Source of the DNA: Peromyscus leucopus
Lineage: Eukaryota > Chordata > Mammalia > Rodentia > Cricetidae
Reading direction: 5' to 3'
Length of the DNA stretch: 64,000 nt
NCBI RefSeq assembly: GCF_004664715.2
Contig: NC_051083.1
Location: forward strand, 119,896,413-119,960,412
Shown here piece after piece: positions 39,699 to 52,058 of the stretch (positions are counted from its first letter, which is position 1; each line of letters opens with the position of its first letter). The notes beneath the pieces were generated by a model. It was given only the letters and a program-made list of their open reading frames with translations. It was not told the origin of the DNA and did not search any database. Made by a program: the position numbers and the translations under genes.

Positions 39699-41907
39699 TA
39701 TTTATTTTTTATTTTATAATTAATTTAATTTTATATATCAGCCATGGATTCCCCTGTCCTCCCTCTTCCTCTCCCCCAAGATTCCCCCCCAATCCTTTCC
39801 CCTTTCCCACCTCCTCCAAGGCAAGGTCTCCCCTGGGGATTCAGCTCGGCCTGGTAGATTCAGTTGAAGCAGGTCCAGTCCCCTCCTCCCTACACCAAGG
39901 CTGAGCAAAATGTCTCAGCATAGGCCCTAGGTTCCAGAAAGCCAGCTCATGCACTAAGGACAGGTCCCGGTCCCACTGCCTCAGAGCCTCCTAAACAGTT
40001 CAAGCTCATCAACTATCTCACTTATCCAGAGGGCCTGATCCAGTTCCATGGGGGCGCCTCAGCTATTGGTTCATAGTTCATGTTTGGCTATTTGTCCTTG
40101 TGCTTTTTCCAATCATGGTCTCAATATGTCTTGCTCATATAATTCCTCCTCTCTCTCCTGATTGGACTCCTGGAGCTCCACCTGGGGCTTGGCCGTGGAT
40201 CTCTGCATCTGCTTCCATCAGTCACTAGATGAGAGTTCTAGCACGACAATTAGGGTGTTCAGCCATCAGATCACCAGAGTAGGTCAACCTCATGCTTTCT
40301 CTCAACCATTGCCAGTAGTCTATTATGGAGGTATCTTGCTAGATTTCTGGGGACCTCTTTAGCACTCTGCTTCTTCCTACTTCCATGGGGTCTTCATTTA
40401 TCATGGTATCTCTTTCCTTGTTCTCCCACACTGTTCCTGATCCAGCTGGGACCTCCAGCTCCCCTAAATTCTCTTTCCCATGACCCTTGCCTCCATTACC
40501 CCCCTTCCCCACGACCAGGTTGCTCATGTAGATCTCATCCATTTCTCTGTCATTGGGCAATCCCTGTGTCTTTCTTTGGGTCCTCTTTACTAGGTAGCCT
40601 CCCTGGAGTTGTGAGTTGCAGTCTGGTTATCCTTTGTTTTATATCTACTATCCACTTACGAGTGAGTACATACCATGTTTGACTTTTTGAGTTTGGGTTA
40701 CCTGCCTCAGGAAGATTTTTTCTAGTTCCATCCATTTGCCTGCAAACCTCATGATGTCATTGTTTTTCTCTGCTGAGTAGTACTCTATTCTGTATATGTA
40801 CCACATTTTATTTATCCATTCTTCAGTTGAAGGGCATCTAGGTTGTTTCCAGGTTCTGGCTATTACAATTATAATGCTGCTATGAACATAGTTGAGCATG
40901 TGTCCTTGTGGTATGTTTGAGCGTTCCTTGGGAATATGCCCAAGAGTGGTATAGCTTGGTCTTGAGGGAGATTGATTTCAAATTTTCTAAGAAAGCACCA
41001 TATTGATTTCCAAAGTGACTATACAAATTTGCATTCCCACCAACAGTGGAGGAGTGTTCCCCTTGCTCCACATCCTCTCCAGCATAAGCTCTCTTCAGAG
41101 TTTTTGATCTTAGCCATTCTGACGGGTATAAGATGGTGTCTCATAGTCATTTTAATTTGCATTTCCCCGATGATTAAGGATATTGAGCAATTCCTTAAAT
41201 GTCTTTCAGCCCTTTGAGATTGTTCTGTTGAGAATTCTCTGTTTAACTCTATAGCCCATTTTTTAATTGGACTGCTAGGTATTTTGATGTCTAATTTCTT
41301 GAGTTCTTTATATATTCTGAATATCAACCCTCTGTCAGATGTAGGGATGGTGAAGACCTTTTCCCATTTTGTAGGCTGTCATTTTGTCTTGTTGACTGTG
41401 TCCTTTGCCCTACAATAGCTTCTCAGTTTCAAGAGGTCCCATTGATTGATTGTTTCTCTCAGTGTCTGTGCTACTGGTGTTATATTTTGGAAGTGATCTC
41501 CTACGCCAATGCATTCAAGACTACTTCCTACTTTCTCTTCTAGCAGGTTCAGAGTAACTGGATTTATGTTGAGGTCTTTTATTCACTTGGACTTAAGTTT
41601 TGTACACGGTGACAGATATAGATCTATTTTCAGCCTTGTACATGTTGATATCCAGTTATGCCAGCACCATTTGTTGAAGATGCTTTCTTTTTTCCATTGT
41701 ACAGGTTTGGCTTCTTTGTCGAAAATTATATGCTCATAGGTGTGCGGATTAATGTCAGGGTCTTCAGTTCGGTTCCATTGGTCTACATGTTGGTTTTTAT
41801 GCCAGTACCAAGCTGTTTTATTACTGTATCTCTATAGTAGAGTTTGAAGTCAGGTATTGTGATGCCTCCAGAAGTTGTTTTATTGTACAGAATTTTTTGG
41901 CTATCCT

Positions 41908-41909
<2 letters not shown>

Positions 41910-41940
<31 letters not shown>

Positions 41941-42087
41941 GTTTTTCGAGACAGGGTTTCTCTGTGTAGCTTTGTGCCTTTCCTGGAACTCACTTGGTAG
42001 CCCAGGCTGGCCTCGAACTCACAGAGATCCGCCTGGCTCTGCCTCCCGAGTGCTGGGATTAAAGGCGTGCGCCACCACCGCCCGGCT
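41910..42087 (-). mobile_element. B1 SINE inside L1 A
   Basis: About 29 T's (poly(A) on minus) then a complete reverse B1 ending CCACCACCGCCCGGC. Very well preserved. Confidence 0.93.
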
Positions 42088-42634
42088 TTTTATTTTTCCA
42101 TATGAAGTTGAGAATTGTTCTTTCCAGGTTTGTGAAGAATTGTTTTGGAATTTTGATGGGGATTGCATTGAATCTGTAGATTGCTTTTGGTAAGACTGCC
42201 ATTTTTACTATGTTGGTCCTGCCTACCCATGAGCATGGGAGATCTTTCCATTTTCTGACATCTTCAATTTCTTTTTTCAGGGACTTAAAGTTCTTGTCAT
42301 ATAGGTCCTTCGCTTGCTTAGTTAGAGTTACCACAAGGTATTTTATATTGTTTGTGGCTATTATAAAGGGTGATGTATCTCTGATTTCCTTCACAGCCAG
42401 TTTGTCATTTGTATATAAGAGGGCTACTGATTTTTTTGAGTTAATCTTATATCCTGCTACATTGCTGAAGGTGTTTATAAGCTGTATGAGTTCCTTAGTC
42501 AAGTTTTTTTGGTCACTTATGTATACTATCATGTCATCTGCAAATAGTGAAAGCTTGACTTCTTCCCTTCCAATTTGTATCTCCTTGGTCTCCTTATGTT
42601 GTCTTATTGCTCTGGCTAGAACTTCAAGTACCAT
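42059..42634 (-). pseudogene. L1 ORF2 reverse transcriptase remnant (191 codons)
   Basis: The longest open stretch of L1 A. It contains [14 protein letters not shown] (catalytic ADD motif), the palm/thumb continuation [17 protein letters not shown] and [16 protein letters not shown]. It runs into the B1 insertion at its end, so it is an interrupted fragment. Confidence 0.85.
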
Positions 42635-43484
42635 ATTGAATAGATATGGGGAGAGCGGACAGCCTTGTCTTGTTCCTGATTTTAGCGGAATTGCTTTGAG
42701 TTTCTCTCCATTTATTTTGATGTTAGCTGTTGGCTTGCTGTAAATTGCCTTTATTATGTTTAGCTATGTTCCCTGTATTCCTGATCTCTCCAAGACCTTT
42801 ATCATGAAGGGGTGTTGGATTTTGCCAAATGCCTTTTCTGCATCTAGTGAGATGATCATGTGGTTTTTTTCTTTTTCTTTCAGTTTGTTATATGGTGTAT
42901 TTCATTGACAGACTTTTGTATGATGAACCACCCTTACATCCCTGGGATGAAGCCTACTTGATCATGGTGGACAATTGTTTTGATGTGTTCTTGGAGTCTG
43001 TTTGCCAGTATTTTATTGAGTATTTTTGCATCAATGTTCATGAGGGAGATTGGTCTGTAGTTCTCTTTCTTTGTTGCATTTTTGTTTGGCTTGGGAATCA
43101 GGGTAATTGTAGCCTCATAAAAGGAGTTTGGTAATGTTCCTTCTGTTTGTATTGTGTGGAACAATTTAAAGAGTATTGGTATTATCTCTACTTTGAAGAT
43201 CTGGTAGAATTCTGTGTTGAATCCATCTGGTCCTGGTCTTTTTTTCGTTGGGAGATTTTTATGACTGTTTCTATTTCCTTAGGGGTTATTGGTCTATTTA
43301 AATAGTTTATCTGGTCTTGATTTAACTTAGGTATGCAGTACCTATCCAGAAAATTATCCATTTCTTTTAGATTTTCCAGTTTTGTGGAGTACAGGTTTTT
43401 GAAGTATGACCTGATGATTCTCTGGATTTTCCAATGTTAAATTTTATGTCTCCTTTTTCATTTCTGATTTTTCTAATTTGGATG

Positions 43485-43485
<1 letters not shown>

Positions 43486-43546
<61 letters not shown>

Positions 43547-43548
43547 GT
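43486..43548 (-). repeat. (GA)n tract inside L1 A ORF2
   Basis: CT repeat on plus, GA on the L1 sense strand. Translates as Arg-Glu repeats between KRQ and SKLEKSEMKKE, between the endonuclease and reverse transcriptase domains. Confidence 0.93.
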
Positions 43549-43627
43549 CTGTCTTTTGCTTAGTTTGGATAAGGGATTGTCTATCTTGTTTATTTTCTCA
43601 AAGAACCAACTCTTTGTTTCATTGATT

Positions 43628-43790
43628 CTTTTTTTTTTTATGGTTTTTCGAGACAGGGTTTCTCTGTGTAGCTTTGCACCTTTCCTGGAGCTCACTTCGT
43701 AGACCAAGCTGGCCTCAAACTCACAGAGATTTGCCTGGCTCTGCCTCCTGAGTGCTGGGATTAAAGGCATGCGCCACCACCGCCTGGCTT
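43628..43790 (-). mobile_element. B1 SINE inside L1 A
   Basis: Reverse B1 with near-identical flanks TGTTTCATTGATTCTT and TGTTTCACTGAATCTT. Confidence 0.92.
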
Positions 43791-44452
43791 GTTTCACTGA
43801 ATCTTTGCATTGTTCTCTTTGTTTCTATTTTATTGATTTCAGTTCTCGATTTTATTATTTCCTGGTGTCTATTCCTCCTGGGTGACTTTGCTTCTTCTTG
43901 TTCTAGAGCTTTCAGGTGTGCTGTTAAGTCACTAGTGTGGGATTTCTCCAACTTCTTTATGTGGGTGTTTAGTGCTATGAATTTCCCTCTTAGCACTGCT
44001 TTCATAGTGTCCCATAAGTTTGGGTATGTGGTATCTTCATTTTCATTGATCTCTAGGAAGTCTTTAATTTCTTTCTTTATTTCTTCCTTAACCCATTGGT
44101 GATTCAGTTGAGCATTATTCAGTTTCCATGAGATTGTAGGTTTTCTGTAGTTTTTGTTGTTGTTGAAATCTAACTTTAAACCATGGTGGTCTGATAGAAC
44201 ACAGAAGGTTATTACAATTTTTTTTTTGTATCTATTGTGATTTGCTTTGAGGCCAAGTATGTAGTCGATTTTAGAGAAGGTTCCATGGGTTGCTGAGAAG
44301 AAGGTATATTCTTTTTTGTTAGGATGGAATGTTCTGTAGATATCTATTAGGTCCAATTGGGTCATAACATCAGTTAAGTCCTTAATTGCTCTGTTAAGTT
44401 TCAATTTGGGAGATCTGTCCATTGGTGAAAGTGGGGTGTTGAAGGCTCCCAC
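43721..44452 (-). pseudogene. L1 ORF2 endonuclease-end remnant (243 codons)
   Basis: Minus ORF with [10 protein letters not shown] and [23 protein letters not shown], plus the endonuclease motif SDHHGL. The frame continues into B1-derived codons at its end ([15 protein letters not shown]), an artefact of the B1 at 43628-43790. Confidence 0.85.
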
Positions 44453-44604
44453 TATTAATGTGTTGGGTTTTCTATGTGATTTAAGCTTTAGTAATGTTTC
44501 TTTTACATATGTGGGTGCCCTTGTGTTTGGGGCATAAATGTTCAGAATTGAAACTTCATCTTAGTGGATTTTTCCTGTGGTGAGTATGTAATGTCCTTCT
44601 TGAT

Positions 44605-46877
44605 CTCTTTTTTCTTTTCCTTTTATTTTATTTTACAATACCATTCAGTTCTACATATCAGCCATGGGTTCCCTTGTTCTCCCCCCTTCTGCCCCCTCCC
44701 CTTCCTCCAAGCCCCCCCTCCCCGCTTCCCACCTCCTGTAGGGCAAAGCCTCCCAGGAGGACTGAGATCAACCTGATAGACTCAGTTCAGGCAGGTCCAG
44801 TCCCCTCCTCCCAGACTGAGCCAAGCGTCCCTGCATAAGCCCCAGGTTTCAAACAGCCAACTCATGCAATGAGCACAGGACCCAGTCCCACTGCCTAGAT
44901 GCCTCCCAAACAGATCAAGCCAATCAACTGTCTCACCTATTCAGAGGGCCTGATCCAGCTGGTTCATAGTTCATGTGTTTCCATTCATTTGGCTATTTGT
45001 CCCTGTGCTTTATCCAACCTTGGTTTCAATAATTCTTGCTCATATAAACCCTCCTCTTTCTCGCTAATTAGACTCCTGGAGCTCCACTTGGGGCCTAGCT
45101 ATGGATCTCTGCATCCAGATTCCTCAGTACTTGGATGGGGTTTCTGGCACGACTATTAGGGTATTTGGCCATCCCGTCACCAGAGTAGGTCAGTTCCGGC
45201 TGTCTCTCTACCATTGCCAGCAGTCTATTTTTGTGGGGGTATTTTTGTGGATTTCTGTGGGCCTCTCTAGCACTTTGTTTCTTCCTTTTATCATGTGGTC
45301 TTCATTTACCATGGTCTCCTATTCCTTGTTCTCTCTCTGTGTTCTTGATCCAGCTGGAATCTCCCACTCCCACAGGCTCTCTTTCCCTCGACACTCGCAC
45401 TTCATTACTCCCACTCATGTCCAGGTTGTTTGTAGATGTATCCAACTGTCTTGTTAAATAATAAACACAGAACCAATGTAAAGAAGAAAACCAAGAAATC
45501 AGAGCTAAGAGCCTTACCCTTCCTGCTACAGCTAGCTTTTCCACCAAGAGACCTCTCTGAAAGAGAGCTACTTCCTGTCTGTTTGACCTTATATAGACTT
45601 TCTGTTCTGCCTTCTCATTGGCTGTAAACCCAAACACATGACTGCCTCGTCATTGCCTGTCTGTAGAGACTTCTAGGTCTTCTATGGTATTGAGATTAAA
45701 GGTGTGCGTCACCACTGCCACGCTCTTGCTATGGCTCTAATAGCTCTGACCCCCAGGCAACTTTATTTATTAACATACAATTAACATTTTAGTACAAAAT
45801 AAAATATCACCGTAGTTGTTCATGTAGATCTCAGCCATTTCTCTGTCATTGGGCGATCCTCGTGTCTTTCTTGGGGTTCTGTTTTCCAGGTAGCCTCCCT
45901 GGTGATGTGAGTAGCAGTCCAGTCATCCTTGTTCCACCTCTAGTATTCTCCTATGAGTGAGTACATACCATATTTGTCTTTCTGCATCTGGGTTACCTCA
46001 CTCAGGATGATTTTTTTTCTAGATTCATCCATTTGCTTGCAAACCTCATGATATCATTGTTTTTCTCTGCTGAGTAGTATTCTATTGTGTATATGTGCCA
46101 CAATTTATTTATCCATTCTTCAGTTGAAGGGCATCTAGGTTGTTTCCAGGTTTTGGATACAAACAATGCTGATATGAACCTAGCTGAGCAAGTGTTCGTA
46201 TGGTATGATTGAGCATTTCTTGGGTATATGCCCAAGAATGGAATAGCTGGATCTTGGGGGAGATTGATTCCCAATTTTCTAAGAAAGCACCATATTGATT
46301 TCCAAAGTGGTTGTACAAGCTTGCATTCCCACTAGCAGTGGAGGAGAGTTCCCCAAGTTCCACATCCTCTCCAGCATAAATTATCTTCAGTGATTTTGAT
46401 CTTAGCCATTCTGACAGGCGTAAGGTGGTATCTCAGAGTTGCTTTGATTTGCATTTCCCTGATGATTAGGGATGTTGAACAATTCCTTAAATGTCTTTCA
46501 GCCATTTGAGTTTCCTCTGTTGAGAATTCTCTGTTTAGTTCTATAGCCCATTTCTTAATTGGACTGTTGGTCGTTTTGATGTCTAATTTCTTGAGTTCCT
46601 TATATATTCTGGATATCAGTCGTCTGTCAGATGTGGGGTTGGTGAAGATCTTTTCCCATTTTGTAGGCTGTCGCTTTGCATTGTTGAGCGTATCCTTTGC
46701 TCTACAAAAGCTTCTCAGTTTCAAGAGGTTCCATTGATTGATTGTTTCTCTCAGTGTCTGTGCTACTGGTGTTATATTTAGGAAGTGATCTCCTTTGCCA
46801 ATGCATTCAAGACCACTTCCTACTTTCTCTTCTAGCAGGTTCAGAGTAGCTGGATTTATGTTGAGGTCCTTGATCCA
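44605..46877 (-). mobile_element. L1 retrotransposon B, minus strand, 5' truncated
   Basis: T-rich tail 44605-44640, G-rich 3'UTR on minus (44668-44736), then reverse ORF2 C-terminal coding to about 46877 (NREFSTEETQMAERHLRNCS). A solo LTR sits in the 3'UTR (45431-45814). Abuts L1 A in the same orientation. Confidence 0.88.
45431..45814 (-). mobile_element. Solo LTR inside the L1 B 3'UTR
   Basis: 384 bp. Minus strand TACGGTGATATTTTATTTTG...CATCTACA, with AATAAATAAAG, a GCAGTGGTGACGCACACC block (B1-like) and TATATAAG. A 6-bp duplication GTTGTT (45425-45430 and 45815-45820) restores the L1 sequence seen in copy A. Same broad family as 30433-31069. Confidence 0.85.
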
Positions 46878-47770
46878 ATGTCTGCAGAAGAGAGACAAAA
46901 AATAAAAAGTAAAAAAACAAAAAATCAAAACAACAAAAAACAAATGTGATCCTAATCCAAGGCCCCAGATGTCCCTAAGTCCAAGGACGGATCTGTAGCA
47001 GGCACAAACCACTGTACAACTTGTCAGTCACAAGGCAGGGACCTAAGGCATTTAAGGCAAGGATTCCCCAGGAGTCCAGACAGCATTGACTGCTTTGGCA
47101 AGCCAGAAAAATGTGTTATCCTTACATAGCCTGAGGATGCACCCGAAGGTGGGGGTCTTACTGTGAGGAATATATCTCAAACTGCAGATGTGGGAGATGG
47201 CTAGAAATTCTAGCCTGGGAAAGTTACACTGTGTGCTTCATGGTAGCCAGTGAAGACCATGGTCGGGGTTCCCCCAGTCTCAAGAATGCCAGAGGGATGA
47301 TGGACGCTCAATGGTCATTCCCACAGATCCAGGAGACTGTTTATGCTGGCTGAAAAGTGGGGGACTCACCAATCGAAGTAGCAGTGTTGTGTGCAGGATC
47401 TTGCGGCCAAGCAAATGGAAAGTGGTCTGTCTTGGATGGAGCAGACTCCCCGGTTTACAGGTTACAGGCACAGAGCATCCGGAATGGCCTGTTGGGCCAC
47501 GGTACCAGATGTTGGTTTTTAGCAGTACTCTTACACTGTGAGGAAAAGTCATGAAACATAACAGAATCCACTAACAAGAGTTATATTAAGATGTGGAGAG
47601 AAGGATAGATATGATCAGGCCTGCTGAAAGGACACGTGTGTGAAGCGGGTGGGGGGACCTGGAGGCTGGCTTTTAGAGGCGAAGCCCCACCTGCACACAC
47701 AGGTCCACATGGCTACTCCACACATGTGCATAGATCACATGGTTGCATTGCACTTTCTGCAACCATGCAG
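46878..47770. other. Unassigned, possibly ERV-internal sequence
   Basis: Not SINE or L1 by eye. A segment with GGGCCACGGTACCAGATGTTGG (47495-47516) looks like LTR/primer-binding-region DNA, but I cannot name a family. Overlapping ORFs of 70-90 codons show no domain. Confidence 0.3.
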
Positions 47771-47778
47771 CCATGGGG

Positions 47779-48298
47779 TGCTGTGGGATGTTCTGTATGT
47801 CCTGTGGGAGCCCTTCTTGGGTTCTTTGTGGCGTTACCCAGCAGGTCCGCATAGAGGATGATTAGGACCATGGGCCTGAGTGCAGGTGTCTGAGATGGTC
47901 TGCACTTGGCTGTGTTGGGGGATGGTCTGTATGTCAAGTTGTTCTGATTGATCAATAAATAAAACCTGATCGGCTGTGGCTAGGCAGGAAGGATAGGCAG
48001 GACTAACAGAGAGGAGAAATAAAAGGACAGGAAGGCAGAAGGACTGCCTGCCAGATGCCGCCAGCACAAGAAGCATGTGAAGATGCTGGTAAGCCACGAG
48101 CCACGTGGCAAGGTATAGATTTCTAGAAATGGGTTACTTTAAGATATAAGAAAAGTTAGCAAGAAGCCTGCCACGGCCATACAGTTTGTATGCAATATAA
48201 GTCTCTGTGTTTGCTTGGTTGGGTCTGAGCGGCTGTGGGACTGGCAGGTGACAAGGATTTGTCCTGACTGTGGGCAAGGCAGGAAGACTCTGGCAACA
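47779..48298 (+). mobile_element. ERV2 solo LTR
   Basis: 520 bp, TGCTGTGGGATG...CTGGCAACA, flanked by a perfect 6-bp duplication ATGGGG (47773-47778 and 48299-48304). Contains GATTGATCAATAAATAAAACCTG and GGGTTACTTTAAGATATAAG, linking it to the LTRs at 10.7 and 36.4 kb. Confidence 0.85.
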
Positions 48299-48996
48299 AT
48301 GGGGTCATGGGTCACACAGGATGTATGACCCAGAAATGACTATGTGGAAATGACTAAGTGTCCTGCTGGGCATGTGCAACTGTGGGGGTGTGGTGGGAAT
48401 TCCTATCAAAAAACATGTTAAGTATTCACTTATATGTTGATATTAGCTATTAATTTGATTATAACCAAGCTACAATCTGTTGGATCATGGAGATTATGTT
48501 TAGAGTAAGGGACTTGTGTGTGTGATAGATCTCATTAGGAAATGGAAATAGAATAGGTAGTATGGATGGATAAGGTGGACTGGAATTAGAGGATCAAGTT
48601 GTGGGGAGGGAAGAAGGAGGACAAAGGATGGAATATGGGAGAGACAGCTAAAATTAAGGGCCACTTGAAGGATAATATGGAAACTTAACACAGTAGAAGC
48701 TTCCTAAAATATATACATACATGAAGGTGATCTAAATGAAATCTTCAAATAATTGCAGAGACAGAGTCTCATGTGGTCATCTCTTGTCAACAAATGGAGT
48801 TTTCAGTACCAGGATTGTGTTACATCTAATTCAGATAATGTCTAAAGGTGTCCATGGGAACCCCTAAACAATCCAGGGTATTTCCAAGACTATAGGTTAC
48901 TCTCCACAAACTGACAGAAAGACCCCATTGCTGAAGACAGCACCTACACAACTCATTGAACATGGAGCAACTGAGTTGATGATTGACACTTCACCC

Positions 48997-49553
48997 TGTG
49001 AGACCAAAATGAGCCATCTTAGAAATAAGACTAAAATGCTTTCACCCTAAAATTAAGGCCTAAGATTTCTCCTTTTGGGAATAGGCCATTAGTTACTCAA
49101 ACCAGTCAGTTCAGATTCCAGAAACCAGGAAGTGTAAAAGTACAGAGTCACAAGATAGTCACGAGGTAATGCCTGCCAGACTATGGAATGTCCTCTCCCT
49201 GGTTTCCAGGGTAACTGACCACAGAAATGCCCCCACCTGAGGGCAGCCAATGAGAAATGGTGGCGGGCAACCACTCCCTTAGAAGTAATTTCTAGAAGTC
49301 CCTATAAGCGAGCCAATCAGAATTGTATCCATACTAGCACCCCTAAATGATGTAACCTTGTGACTTTTCCCTTTAAAAACTGAGCTTGCAGACAGGTGGG
49401 CACTTCCTCCAGCCTCCACTGCATTGGATGTATTGGACGAAGTCCCTGCCTAGGCTTGTATTGCTTTTGGATATCCAGAATTAAACCTTGCTTTTGCATT
49501 CTGGCATGCTCGTCTTTGGTGGTCTCTCTGGGGGTCACGATCTGGGCATAACA
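48997..49553 (+). mobile_element. ERV1 solo LTR
   Basis: 557 bp, TGTGAGACC...GGGCATAACA. CCAAT at 49315, TTTAAAAA near 49372, ATTAAACC in place of AATAAA, and a U5-like GGTCTCTCTGGGGGTCACG. A perfect 4-bp duplication ACCC (48993-48996 and 49554-49557) is typical of ERV1. Confidence 0.85.
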
Positions 49554-51626
49554 ACCCCAATTCTTGTGGGCTGCAAGAATATATATTAGAGATTCAGCTG
49601 TGTATTAAAGATATACTTTGACTGGCCAAGGGTCAATCAAATGGGAAACCGTTTATCATGGAATATTTGGTGTTATACAGCTTTTAATATTTCAGCTGTC
49701 TTCTGCTATGAAATTCTTGTGTGACCAAATACTGTAGACCATTTGGCAAACAACTAAGCTCAGATCTGCTGAACTTCTAGGTAGCTAACTCTGCACTAAG
49801 CCTTGGAGACAAACAGGCTCCTAAATGCATAGCTTTGTTTCTTGTGCAAATGAAGCTCATACCATCCCTTGCCTTCAAGTCTAGTGGCTTTCCAGAGCAA
49901 TGGACTAAGGACAATAGGGCTTTTGCATAACCAGGTGAAGTAAGGACTGGAGTGAAGGATAAGGCAGGAACAGCAGACACAGCTGCATGGCCAGAGAGAA
50001 GAGAGGAAGACAGAGGTTGAGTAGAGGGTAAAGCAGATCTCTTGTAGAGTTTATCAGGGCCAGGGGTAAGGAGCCAGGAAGGATATAGATGGAGGGTGAA
50101 GGAATGGATGATGAAGGTCAAAAACATAAGAGCTTACTAAATCTATGAGGACAGGAAAGCTGGGTACAGAGAGAAGTTGAATGTAAAGACAGAGCTGAAA
50201 CTGTGTAGATAGAATTGACTTAGAAGAATAAGGTGGATGGACTAAAGAACTCAGTGTGCTTAGATTCATTTGATATCCCTCAGATTAGTAACCTTAACTG
50301 CTTGTAGCATCTGTTCTGGACCCTGATAGAAATCCCCTCAAGGCAGGCACTTGGGGGAATTGTTACCCAGTGTTGTAGCATCTTTGGTACAGGTAGGTAC
50401 TCTGCATGCTATCAAAAAAGAAACATAAATGCAAATGCAGCCACAAACTCTTTGATATGCTAGTGAAATGGTGGCACAAAGCTTGTGGGAGTAACGAACC
50501 AATATCTGATTTGATGTAAGGTCCTCTCCGAGGGATGGAACCCATACCTGACACTGCATGGATGATCAAGAATTTGAGACTAGATAGCCCAGGGATCTAG
50601 GGTAAAACCAAATGCTACTGTTCTAAAAAGAAAAACAAAAAATGGAGCAATAAAATGACTCCTAATGACATTCTTTCACACTCATAGATCAGTGCCTTGC
50701 TCAGTCATCATCAGAGAAGCTTCCTGCTACAGCAGATGGGAACAAATGCAGAGATCCACAGCCAGACATTATGTAGAAAGTGCGAGACTTTAGAACACTC
50801 TGCCCTAAACAAAATGTCTCCATCAAATCCCTTCCTTCAGGGTTCAGAAAAGCCCTCAGGAGAGGAGGCAAGAAGAATATAAAGAGCCAGAGGGAGTGGA
50901 GGACTGTCAACTTCCACCAATCTATGCAGATCTGTGTCTGCCAGACCTGGGATCTGAGGACCTGAAAGAATGGGGCAGGCTACAGTCTAACACTGTAGAC
51001 AACCTCACTTCAGTTTCTGTGTACTTTTATACATGAATGTAACAAAAAGCAATGATCTAAGGAAGGTTGAGTTCAGAAAATCATGATCAGAAATACATGA
51101 TCAGAAAAAAGTAAATAAATGTTAGTAAGCACATACTTAATATTGACAGAGCAACCCTTTTCCAGAACGTTCTCAGGACAGATCAATTAAACACAATTAC
51201 CTGGCATATAGTATAGATTATATCTGGGAAAGCATGAAAGCAAGGCAGAAGTCCATAATCAGATTCAGGGCACATTCACCAGATTGGATTCTATAGCTAT
51301 GTTCTGACGTCCAACAAGAATAAACATGTTTCATAAATTGTATGTAAATGTTTGTCACAGGAGGTATGAAATCACATGCAAGAACAATCCAGTGAACAAA
51401 ATGTACCTGAGGCAAAAGGTCCTTTGCCTTTTTTCTTGGAGCCTCTCTCACAGTTCCCTAAGACATTGCTCACCATGCGTCATTCTTTTGATTATGTTCC
51501 AACAGAGGACACCCCCCCAAAAAAAAGGTCCTCTAAAGCAACAAGATCTATGCACACATGAACTCACAGAGACTGGAGAGGCATGCACAGGGCCTGCACA
51601 GGTCTGTATCAGATGGGGTCCTAGAG

Positions 51627-52058
51627 TGTAGGGTCAGAGGAAATGCTGAAGGAAGACCCCAGATTCAAATAGTATGCAAGAACAAAGAGCATTTATTATA
51701 TCACATGTATGTGGGGTTGGTCACCTGCACAAAATGGCAAACACCCCAAGAGGGACATGTAGGCTCCTTTTAAGCACAGGTAAGTGGAATTTCAGGGTCA
51801 GCTACATAATTGGTTAAGCAAGCAGCAGTTACATTACTAATTGGCTTAGTCTTCTCATTTTTGGGCACATCTGCACAAGCGTGGACATGACTCAGAAGGG
51901 GCTGCTGGGTTTGTCCTTGAGAAACTGTTTTGCAGACTTAGGCCCTCTGTATTTGGTCTCTCCCTCAACCCTGAATGTAAGGACTTGTAGATAAATGGCT
52001 CTTTGTTGGGAGAGACACCTGTTTGTCCTTCTCAGAAAACTGGAGCCTAAATTCAGTA
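51627..52058 (-). mobile_element. Probable ERV LTR in an L1-like repeat
   Basis: Interrupts the repeat after GGGGTCCTAGAG. Minus-strand AATAAA at 51697-51692 is followed by GCTCTTTGTTCTTGCATAC and GGGGTCTTCC, an R/U5-like order. The far boundary is approximate and no site duplication was found. Confidence 0.4.

Larger units (their letters stand above)
39699..44604 (-). mobile_element. L1 retrotransposon A, minus strand, 5' truncated
   Basis: 3' tail at about 39700 (T-rich on plus), then a C-rich plus strand = G-rich 3'UTR (39750-39812). Reverse ORF2 follows from about 40550 to 44600: C-terminal region, reverse transcriptase ([11 protein letters not shown] in the minus ORF ending at 42059; [12 protein letters not shown] upstream) and part of the endonuclease ([17 protein letters not shown] at 44452-44200). 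Interrupted by reverse B1s at 41910-42087 and 43628-43790 and a (GA)n tract. Frames are broken; ORF2 is not functional. Confidence 0.88.

Noticed and set aside
43721..44452. 243-aa ORF as a cellular gene
   Set aside because: L1 ORF2 endonuclease-end sequence that runs into a B1; part of a dead retrotransposon.
45101..45461. Overlapping 76-118 codon ORFs
   Set aside because: Antisense of L1 3'UTR and part of the solo LTR.
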